This document shows positions 1 through 5,163 of a stretch of 5,163 bases of DNA, one piece after another (positions within the stretch are counted from its first letter, which is position 1; the number at the start of each line of letters is the position of its first letter). The DNA is taken from positions 1-5,163 of the forward strand of contig CAYLNM010000228.1 in assembly GCA_964385045.1 (NCBI GenBank), read 5' to 3'. The notes under the pieces were generated by a model. The model saw only the letters and a list, made by a program, of their open reading frames with translations. It did not search any database and was not told where the DNA came from. Position numbers and translations under genes: made by a program. The stretch is from CAYLNM01 sp964385045 (GTDB taxonomy: Bacteria; Planctomycetota; Phycisphaerae; Phycisphaerales; SM1A02).

Positions 1-92
1 CCGTGGCCGTCGTCGTAGAGTTTTTGTGCGAGGAGTCCGGTGTGGGGCGAGGGGGCGTGGGCGCCGGGCCTGAGGCGCCGGGCACGCGGCAT
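1..92 (-). CDS. Possible divergent gene, N-terminal fragment only (hypothetical)
   Basis: An ATG whose first base is at 92 opens a minus-strand frame that runs off the left edge after 30 complete codons. The fragment begins MPRARRLRPGAHAP and ends LLAQKLYDDGHG. Its codons mostly end in G or C, and the last third reads like ordinary protein, which is why it is listed. Against it: the frame is also open upstream of this ATG, the piece is very short, and the opposite strand is open here too. No family is recognised and no function is proposed. If real, it would be transcribed away from argS, making 93-318 a divergent intergenic region. It could equally be chance open frame in GC-rich spacer. Confidence 0.2.
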   Translation of the reverse strand, partial: MPRARRLRPGAHAPSPHTGLLAQKLYDDGH

Positions 93-150
93 GGGGTGCG
101 AGGCACGGACGTGGGACGCGATCCGCTGGCGGCGGGGGGGCCGCGGGACC

Positions 151-282
151 AGTGCGGCGGCTGGTGCGGAGGCCAGTGCGGCGGCCGGTGCGGCGGCCGG
201 TGCGGCGGCCGGTGTGGCGGCCGGTGCGGCGGCTGGTGCGGCGGCTGGTGCGGCGGCCAGTGCGGCGGCCGGTGCGGCGGCC
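151..282. repeat. Tandem array of eleven 12-bp units upstream of argS
   Basis: Eleven head-to-tail copies of the unit GGTGCGGCGGCC lie without gaps between 151 and 282. Variants are few and recurrent: G to A at unit position 1 (copies 1, 3, 10), C to T at position 12 (copies 1, 7, 8), C to T at position 5 (copy 6) and C to A at position 8 (copy 2). The unit length is a multiple of three, so the argS frame stays open through it as an Ala-rich stretch, and another frame reads as Cys-Gly-Gly-X repeats. In the argS frame five of the eight changes alter the amino acid, so there is no sign of selection on that peptide. It is most simply a minisatellite-like array grown by slippage in the argS upstream region. 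The flanks (93-150 and 283-318) show no other feature except the TANNNT box at 306-311. Confidence 0.9.
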
Positions 283-305
283 GGGGAGCCTCGTTCACGC
301 TCGCA

Positions 306-311
306 TAGACT
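306..311 (+). promoter_or_regulatory. Possible -10 box (TAGACT) for a leaderless argS transcript
   Basis: TAGACT fits the TANNNT form of a bacterial -10 element and ends 7 bases before the argS ATG. A start of transcription at or next to the A of the ATG would give a leaderless mRNA. That would agree with the absence of a purine-rich ribosome binding site in the bases before the ATG. No convincing -35 hexamer is seen at the usual distance, where the sequence is GGGGAG-like. In such GC-rich DNA a short AT-containing hexamer just before a gene is notable but could be chance. Confidence 0.3.
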
Positions 312-318
312 CCGGACC

Positions 319-2214
319 ATGAGCAGGTCCTCCGCCCCCGATGCCGTCCCTCCGTCTCCGTCGCCGGCCGCGGCGATCGACGCCGCCGACCCCACCGCGC
401 TCATCGAACGGGCGTTCTCCGCCGCCATCGCCGACGTGCTCGGCCCCGAGCACGCGGACGCCGACCCCGTCGTGCGGCCGGCCGGGAAGCCCGAGCACGG
501 CGACTTCCAGGTGAACGGGGCGATGCCGCTGGCGAAGAAGGCGGGCATGAAGCCCCGCGAGCTCGCCGAGCGGCTCGTCGAGGCGGCGGACGTGACCGCC
601 ATCGCCGAGCCGCCCGAGGTCGCGGGGCCGGGCTTCATCAACGTCCGGCTCCGGCCCCAGGCCCTCGCTGCCGCCCTCGCCGCGATGGCCGGGCCGGAGC
701 TCGGCCTCGAGCGACGGACGAGCCCGCACTCGGTGGTGATCGACCTGTGCGCGGTGAACGTGGCCAAGGAGATGCACGTCGGGCACCTTCGCTCGACCAT
801 CATCGGCGACACCCTCGCCCGCACCTTCGAGCGCCTCGGCCGGACCGTCCACCGCGAGAACCACCTCGGCGACTGGGGCCTCCCGATCGCGATGGTCCTC
901 TGGTCGCTGCGGCGACAGGAGGCGGATCTCGACCGGCTCACGGTGCAGGATCTCAATGCGGCCTACCGCGACGCCCAGCTCACCGGCAGGGCCGACGCTC
1001 GCGGGCTGGAGGCGGCCCGGCGGCTGCACGCGGGGCCGCACCGGATCGCGGAGCTCGAGGAGCAGAACGCGGGCGCCGAGGCCGCGACCGCGGAGGCCAA
1101 GCGCACGCTCGTCGGCCTGCAGTCGGGCGACGCCGAGCTGCTCGCCGACTGGCACAAGATCGTGGACGTGACGATGGGGGCGCTCTTCGAGGCGGTCGAG
1201 CTCATGCACGTGCAGCTCGGACCCGAGCACAATCGCGGCGAGTCCTTCTACCGCGACCGGCTCGCCGACACGGTGCGGGCGTTCGAGGAGTCGGGGCTCG
1301 CCGAGGTCGACGAGGGGGCGCTGGTGGTGCGGTTCGAGGACCGCGAGCGGCCCCTGATCATCCGCAAGGGCGACGGCGGCTTCATCTACGCCACGACCGA
1401 CGTCGCCGCGGTGCGGTTCCGCACGCAGGAGCTCGGAGCCGACCGTGTGATCTACGTGGTGGACCACCGGCAGCGCGACCACTTCCGCGACGTCTTCGAC
1501 GCGGTGCGGAAGATCGGCTGGGACCGGCTCTCCGACGGCACGGTGGCGGAGCTGCGGCACGTGGGCTTCGGGGCGGTGCTCGGGCCCGACGGCAAGCCGC
1601 TGAAGACCCGCAGCGGCGCGAACGTCACGCTCCGCTCGCTGCTCGAGGAGGCGATCGCCCGCGGCACCGAGCAGGTGCGGCGCCGGGCCGAGGATCCCGA
1701 GTCGCCGACCCACGACCTGAGCGAGCAGGAGATCGCGGCCACCGGCCGGGCGGTCGGCATGGCGGCGGTCAAGTACGCCGACCTCTCCAACGACCTCGCC
1801 CGCGACTACGTCTTCGACATGGACCGCATGGTGGCGTTCGAGGGCGACACCGGCCCGTACCTGCAGTACGCCCACGCCCGCATCTGCTCGATCTTCGCCC
1901 GCGCGGGCATCGACGAGGCGGGACTGGCCGACGCCGAGCTCGTCATCGGCGAGCCCGCCGAGAAGCAGCTCGCCCTGCGGCTGCTGCGGTATCCGCAGGT
2001 GGTCGCCGCGGTCGCCGACGCGCTCGAGCCGCACCGGCTGTGCGGCTACCTCTACGACCTCGCCGGGGCGTTCAGCACCTTCTACCAGCAGTGCCCGGTG
2101 CTCAAGGCGGAGGAGCCGGTGCGGTCGAGCCGCCTGCGGCTCTGCTCCCTCGTGCGCCGCGTGCTCGCCGACGGACTCGAGCTGCTCGGGATCGAGCGGC
2201 CGACGCGGATGTGA
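319..2214 (+). CDS. argS: Arginyl-tRNA synthetase (ArgRS), complete
   Basis: A cytoplasmic class I aminoacyl-tRNA synthetase that attaches arginine to tRNA-Arg using ATP. The product is 631 residues, slightly longer than the roughly 550-600 usual for bacterial ArgRS. Extra length comes from a low-complexity N-terminus (about residues 1-24) and a somewhat longer helical segment around residues 230-270. In order: an N-terminal tRNA-binding domain (about 25-115, with HGDFQVN), the catalytic core with the HIGH-type signature HVGH at 153-156 inside KEMHVGHLRSTIIGD, the second signature GKPLKTRSG at 425-433 replacing KMSKS as is normal in this family, then EGDTGPYLQYAHAR at 508 onward leading into the DALR anticodon-binding domain. 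The protein ends PTRM, typical of the family. The ATG at 319 is chosen because homology begins shortly after it; the frame is open further upstream only through the 12-bp repeats. No Shine-Dalgarno sequence is visible. The motif before HIGH reads DLCAVN where DYSSPN or DYSAPN is usual. The stop overlaps the next gene's start. Confidence 0.97.
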   Translation: MSRSSAPDAVPPSPSPAAAIDAADPTALIERAFSAAIADVLGPEHADADPVVRPAGKPEHGDFQVNGAMPLAKKAGMKPRELAERLVEAADVTAIAEPPEVAGPGFINVRLRPQALAAALAAMAGPELGLERRTSPHSVVIDLCAVNVAKEMHVGHLRSTIIGDTLARTFERLGRTVHRENHLGDWGLPIAMVLWSLRRQEADLDRLTVQDLNAAYRDAQLTGRADARGLEAARRLHAGPHRIAELEEQNAGAEAATAEAKRTLVGLQSGDAELLADWHKIVDVTMGALFEAVELMHVQLGPEHNRGESFYRDRLADTVRAFEESGLAEVDEGALVVRFEDRERPLIIRKGDGGFIYATTDVAAVRFRTQELGADRVIYVVDHRQRDHFRDVFDAVRKIGWDRLSDGTVAELRHVGFGAVLGPDGKPLKTRSGANVTLRSLLEEAIARGTEQVRRRAEDPESPTHDLSEQEIAATGRAVGMAAVKYADLSNDLARDYVFDMDRMVAFEGDTGPYLQYAHARICSIFARAGIDEAGLADAELVIGEPAEKQLALRLLRYPQVVAAVADALEPHRLCGYLYDLAGAFSTFYQQCPVLKAEEPVRSSRLRLCSLVRRVLADGLELLGIERPTRM

Positions 2215-4505
2215 GCGGCGGGCGCGGATCGGGCGGCGGCGGGGGCGGCGGACGCGGCGGACGCGGCGGACGCGGCGGCGGTGCCCGCGGGGCCTCCCGC
2301 GCGGAACGGCGGCGGGCCGAGCGTCGCGCGCAGAAGCAGTCGGCGGCCGCGGCGGGGGCGATCGGCCCCGAGGCCGCTGCGGGTCGCGGCGGCGGGGACG
2401 GTGTCGCGTCCGCGCACGCCGCTCCGACCAGTGCCTGGTGGATCGCGGGGGCGGTGTGTCTCGGGGTGTCGATCGTCGCGTCCGCCGTCCTGTCGTTGTC
2501 GCACCTCGGCACGCCGCCGCCGGGCTGCGGACCGCAGAGCGCGTGCGCGAAGGTGACCTCGAGCGTCTGGGGGCGGCTGCCGGTGCTGGAGTGGCCGACC
2601 GCGTTCCTCGGTCTCGCGTGGTTCGCGGGGCTGCTCGCGGGCTGGATCGCCGGCCGCGGGCGGCTGCCGCGGTGGGCGTGGGGCCTCGCCGCCCTCGGCG
2701 GGGCGGGCAGCGTGCTGCTGATCGGCGTGATGCTGGCGGACCGGACGCTGTGCCCGTGGTGCCTCGCGTCGCACGCGGGCAATCTCGGCTTCCTCGGCGT
2801 GGCGCTGCTGGGCGCGGGCCCGGCGGCGGGCGGGGCGGCCCGCCGGCCCGGCGCGGTGGGCCGGCGGCGGGCGACGCTCGCGCTGGCCTCGGTGGCGATC
2901 GCCGCGACCGTGGCCCTGGCGGCCGCCGATCTCGACGCCCGGCGTCGGCAGCGGGCGGCGGACGAGGCGGCCCTGGCGGCGGCCACCGAGTCGATCATCG
3001 AGGCGGGGCGGGCGCGATCGCAGGGGGCGGCCGGCGGCGCGGACGGGGTGACCGCCGACGGCGCGCCGTCGCCCGCGGCGGGCGCGACCGAGACCGGCGG
3101 CGACCGGGCGGAGTCCGGGGATCGCGCGGCACCGGCCTCCGGCGAAGACGGCGCCGCCGATGGCGCGGTGGCCGACGCGGCTGCCCGTGGGGCCGACGCG
3201 CCCGACGCGGCCGACGCGTCCGACGCGGCTGGCGTGCTCGACGCGGCCGGCGCGCCCGACGCGGCCGGCGGTGGTCCCCCGTTCACCGGCCGCTGGCGGC
3301 TCGGCCCCGAGCGGGCCGCGATCCGCGTCGTGGCGTTCCTCGACTACCAGTGTCCGGACTGCGCCACGGTCGAGGCCGAGATCGCCCGGCTGGTGCGGGC
3401 CCGGGACGACGTGTCGCTCTCGGTGAAGCACTTCCCCCTGAACACGCCGTGCAACCGGCTCGCCGCGTCGCTCGACTTCAACCCGCACCCCAACGCCTGC
3501 TGGGCGGCCCGGGCGGCGGAGGCGGCGGGGATCCTCGGCGGGCAGGACGCGTTCTGGTCGATGTCCGAGACCCTGTTCGCGCGGCGCGGGTCGTTCACCG
3601 ACGCCGAGCTCCGCGGGCTGGCCGCGGCCGCGGGCTTCGAGCCGCCGCGGTTCGCGCGGACGATGACCTCGGACCTCACGCGGCGGCGGGTCGAGTCGGA
3701 CGTGGAGGAGGGCATCGCCCTCGGCGTCACGTCGACGCCGATGCTGTTCGTCAACGGCGTCGAGCTCGGCGGATGGCGGGCCCCGGGGGCCCTCGAGCGG
3801 ACGATCGAGCGGCTCGCGGACGAGGGCCTTCCGGCGCTCTCCGCCGCCGAGGCGGGGGACCGGCCCCGCACCGCGGCCGAGCGGTTCGTCGAGGGCTGGG
3901 CGACCTCGCGCCGCATCGCCCCCGCGGTGCGGCGGCGCGGTGCGGGGCTCGCACCCCCGGCCGCCTTCGGGGCGCCGCCGCGGGGCGATGATCCGGCCAC
4001 CGTCGTCGTCTTCGGCGACCTCGGCGACGAGCGCACGCGCGACGTCGACGCGCGACTGCGCGAGCGGGCGCGGCGCGACGCACGGGTGCGGTACGTCTTC
4101 CGCCATGCGCCGCTCGAACGGGCCTGCCATCCGGGCGCGGCGACCGAGCGCGACACCGGCGGCTGTCTCGCCGCCCGCATCGCGATCGCGGCCGGACGAC
4201 TGGGCGGTGCGGAGGCGGCCACCACCGCCCACCGCGTGCTCGTCGGGCGGCCGGCCCCGATCGACGCGGGGGCCATCGCGCCGGTCGCCGCCGCCACCGG
4301 GCTCGCCCCCGCGGACCTGGCCGCCGCGCTCGCCGATCCCGAGACCGAGGCGACGCTCGCCGCCGACGTGGCCGATGCGGCGTCGGTCCCGATCGGCCGC
4401 CGGGTGGTGACGGTGATCGTCGGCGGCCGGATCCCGGCGCGGCTCGACTACGACCGGATCGACCTGCTCGCGCGGGCGATCGAGCGGACGCTCGCGGGGG
4501 ACTGA
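2211..4505 (+). CDS. VKOR-DsbA fusion: membrane disulfide-forming enzyme with a second, inactive thioredoxin-fold domain
   Basis: A 764-residue membrane protein expected to form disulfide bonds outside the cytoplasm: the thioredoxin domain oxidises substrates, and the VKOR domain reoxidises it and passes electrons to a quinone. Residues 1-73 are a Gly/Arg-rich, basic, presumably cytoplasmic tail. Predicted membrane helices lie at about 75-98, 128-148, 155-176, 185-203 and 221-239. The VKOR signature is complete: loop Cys106 and Cys112, Ser118, and CPWC at 181-184, with the C-x5-C and C-x5-S spacing of the cyanobacterial enzyme. A low-complexity Ala/Asp/Gly linker spans about 266-356. The first thioredoxin domain (about 358-545) has FLDYQCPDC with Cys381/Cys384, cis-proline motif TSTPMLFVNG (Pro510), and extra Cys414 and Cys430. 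A second thioredoxin-like domain (about 597-764) has DERT at 606-609 where CXXC should be, but keeps the extra pair as Cys639 and Cys652. GTG at 2211 is chosen because it overlaps the argS stop as GTGA and no in-frame start follows before the first helix. The frame stays open upstream only as a shadow of argS. VKOR and first-domain assignment are firm; the second domain's role is unknown. Confidence 0.93.
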   Translation: MSGGRGSGGGGGGGRGGRGGRGGGARGASRAERRRAERRAQKQSAAAAGAIGPEAAAGRGGGDGVASAHAAPTSAWWIAGAVCLGVSIVASAVLSLSHLGTPPPGCGPQSACAKVTSSVWGRLPVLEWPTAFLGLAWFAGLLAGWIAGRGRLPRWAWGLAALGGAGSVLLIGVMLADRTLCPWCLASHAGNLGFLGVALLGAGPAAGGAARRPGAVGRRRATLALASVAIAATVALAAADLDARRRQRAADEAALAAATESIIEAGRARSQGAAGGADGVTADGAPSPAAGATETGGDRAESGDRAAPASGEDGAADGAVADAAARGADAPDAADASDAAGVLDAAGAPDAAGGGPPFTGRWRLGPERAAIRVVAFLDYQCPDCATVEAEIARLVRARDDVSLSVKHFPLNTPCNRLAASLDFNPHPNACWAARAAEAAGILGGQDAFWSMSETLFARRGSFTDAELRGLAAAAGFEPPRFARTMTSDLTRRRVESDVEEGIALGVTSTPMLFVNGVELGGWRAPGALERTIERLADEGLPALSAAEAGDRPRTAAERFVEGWATSRRIAPAVRRRGAGLAPPAAFGAPPRGDDPATVVVFGDLGDERTRDVDARLRERARRDARVRYVFRHAPLERACHPGAATERDTGGCLAARIAIAAGRLGGAEAATTAHRVLVGRPAPIDAGAIAPVAAATGLAPADLAAALADPETEATLAADVADAASVPIGRRVVTVIVGGRIPARLDYDRIDLLARAIERTLAGD
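2250..2276 (+). repeat. Three 9-bp in-frame repeats encoding Gly-Arg-Gly
   Basis: Three exact copies of GGACGCGGC follow one another inside the start of the VKOR gene, in frame, encoding residues 14-22 as (GRG)3. Together with the flanking glycines they form an RGG-like stretch, followed by a strongly basic segment ARGASRAERRRAERRAQKQ. Slippage expansion is likely. Confidence 0.85.
3174..3269 (+). repeat. Degenerate Asp-Ala-Ala repeats in the VKOR-thioredoxin linker
   Basis: Repeated GACGCGGCC-like codon blocks encode an Asp-Ala-rich run (DAA, DAPDAADASDAA, LDAAGAPDAAG) at about residues 322-353. It is the last third of the low-complexity linker between the fifth membrane helix and the first thioredoxin domain. 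It is probably a flexible, acidic extracytoplasmic tether that lets the thioredoxin domain reach the VKOR active site. Confidence 0.7.
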
Positions 4506-5163
4506 CGGACACGCGGCCGCGGCGAGGCGCCGGAGCTCCGTGGAGCCCCGCGCGACGTCCCGCGTCGGAGCGGCCGTGGTCGCGCCGTCGGCCGTCGCCC
4601 GCGCCGGCGGCCGCGACGACCAGCGCCCCACGTCCACCGCCCACGCCCGCACCGTCCCGTCGCGGCGAATGCGCAGTCGCCAGGTTCGGACCTCGGACGC
4701 CGGCAGCACGACGCGCGACCGCACGACGCCGCGGCCCCGCACCGTCCAGATGCGCGGATGCGCGGCGTCGGGGTCGACCGACCACGCCACGCCCGCGTGC
4801 ACGCCGCGGAGTCGGCCGGCCGGGTCGCCGGGCGGCAGTCGCAGCGGCACCCAGGCCCCGAGTCCGCGCGCGGCCTCGGCCAGCCGCGCGCGGTGCCCGG
4901 GACCGGGCGGCCCGTCCTCGGCGCGGTCCTCGGCGGGCGGCAGGGCCTCGGCCGCCCCGCCGCCGGCTCCGCCGCGCCGCACGAGCACCGGCACGTCCCA
5001 CACGACGACGACGGCGAGCTCGAGGTCGGGCGCCGGACGCGCGGCCGCCCGGCGATCGGCCAGCGGCCACCAGGCGATCATCGCCGCCGCGCCCGTGGCC
5101 GCGGCGAGCCGCAGTCGTCGCCGCCGGGCCCGGGCGCCCGGCGGCCCGAGGGCGGGCGGGGGG
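4506..5163 (-). CDS. Unrecognised protein with possible N-terminal membrane anchor, partial, 3' end unresolved
   Basis: A minus-strand frame (first codon position at 5081 and every third base from it) is open from the right edge to the end of the VKOR gene. Its codons nearly all end in G or C. Of the CAC trinucleotides on the plus strand here (minus-strand GTG), I count about 13 of 16 in this frame as valine codons, so it is very probably coding. An ATG lies at 5081, but the frame is open to the edge and reads RRRRLRLAAATGAAAMIAWW across that ATG. Basic residues followed by a hydrophobic stretch suggest a signal or membrane anchor, so the true start may lie beyond the window. After it come a beta-like segment (LELAVVVVWDVPVLVRR), a Pro/Ala-rich region, then a segment with RIWTVRGRGVVRSRVVLP and TWRLRIRRDGTVRAWAVDVGRW, and a low-complexity end. 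No family is recognised. No stop occurs near 4505; the frame continues antisense through the VKOR gene to 2082. I stop the call at 4506 because composition there becomes that of an antisense shadow. The 3' end is therefore arbitrary. Confidence 0.5.

Noticed and set aside
3..308. Plus-strand frame encoding Cys-Gly-Gly-X repeats (11 units), starting GTG and ending TAG just before argS
   Set aside because: The cysteine pattern is simply one reading of the 12-bp array. There is no recognisable domain or signal peptide, no ribosome binding site in view, and nothing distinguishes it from a chance frame.
40..318. In-frame upstream extension of argS from an ATG at 40 through the repeat array
   Set aside because: ArgRS homology starts only after 319, the extension is low complexity, and the substitutions among repeat copies do not favour synonymous changes in this frame.
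295..2034. 579-codon minus-strand frame opposite argS
   Set aside because: Fully antisense to a confident argS and rich in Arg, Gly and His with no recognisable domain; it is open because GC-rich codons rarely give antisense stops.
747..2210. Upstream continuation of the VKOR frame inside argS
   Set aside because: Arg/Gly/Pro-rich shadow of argS; the GTG at 2211 is the sensible start.
2082..4505. Antisense continuation of the right-hand minus-strand gene through the VKOR gene
   Set aside because: It lies in register opposite the VKOR codons, where stops would need rare sense codons TCA, CTA or TTA. It is low-complexity Arg/Gly/Pro sequence and its third-position GC falls.
4524..4550. Possible terminator hairpin around the palindrome GGAGCTCC between the convergent genes
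   Set aside because: The stem is short, there is no T-run on either strand, and such palindromes are expected by chance in DNA this GC-rich.
3751..5070. 439-codon minus-strand frame overlapping the right-hand gene
   Set aside because: Extremely Arg-rich and low complexity; the frame set by 5081 has the valine GTG codons and natural composition instead.

Overview
The window is very GC-rich bacterial DNA with almost exclusively G or C at third codon positions. This bias removes stop codons from non-coding frames, so long open frames exist on both strands and most of them are shadows. Taxonomy is an inference. The extreme GC, the absence of Shine-Dalgarno sequences, the E. coli-like class I arginyl-tRNA synthetase and the VKOR-thioredoxin fusion would fit a high-GC planctomycete (Phycisphaerae-like), but other high-GC phyla are not excluded.

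Layout. Positions 1-92 may hold the first codons of a divergent minus-strand gene (weak call). Positions 93-318 have no convincing gene; they contain eleven tandem copies of a 12-bp GC-rich repeat (151-282) and, just before the next gene, a TANNNT box placed as for a leaderless promoter. Positions 319-2214 encode a complete arginyl-tRNA synthetase (argS). The next gene (2211-4505) starts at a GTG inside the last codons of argS, with a 4-nt overlap. It encodes a 764-residue membrane protein: a basic RGG-like N-terminal tail, a five-helix vitamin K epoxide reductase (VKOR) domain with all four catalytic cysteines, a long Ala/Asp linker, a DsbA-like thioredoxin domain with a CPDC active site, and a second thioredoxin-fold domain that has lost its CXXC. 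From 4506 to the right edge, codon statistics point to a minus-strand gene that converges on the VKOR gene. Its start lies at or beyond the edge, and its frame has no stop codon where one would be expected.

How the genes work together. argS and the VKOR fusion look like a translationally coupled pair on the plus strand, but no direct biochemical link is apparent: one charges tRNA-Arg in the cytoplasm, the other should form disulfide bonds in extracytoplasmic proteins and pass the electrons to a quinone. The most unusual item is the VKOR fusion with two tandem thioredoxin folds, the second apparently redox-dead. This is a variation on a known family, not an evidently new system.
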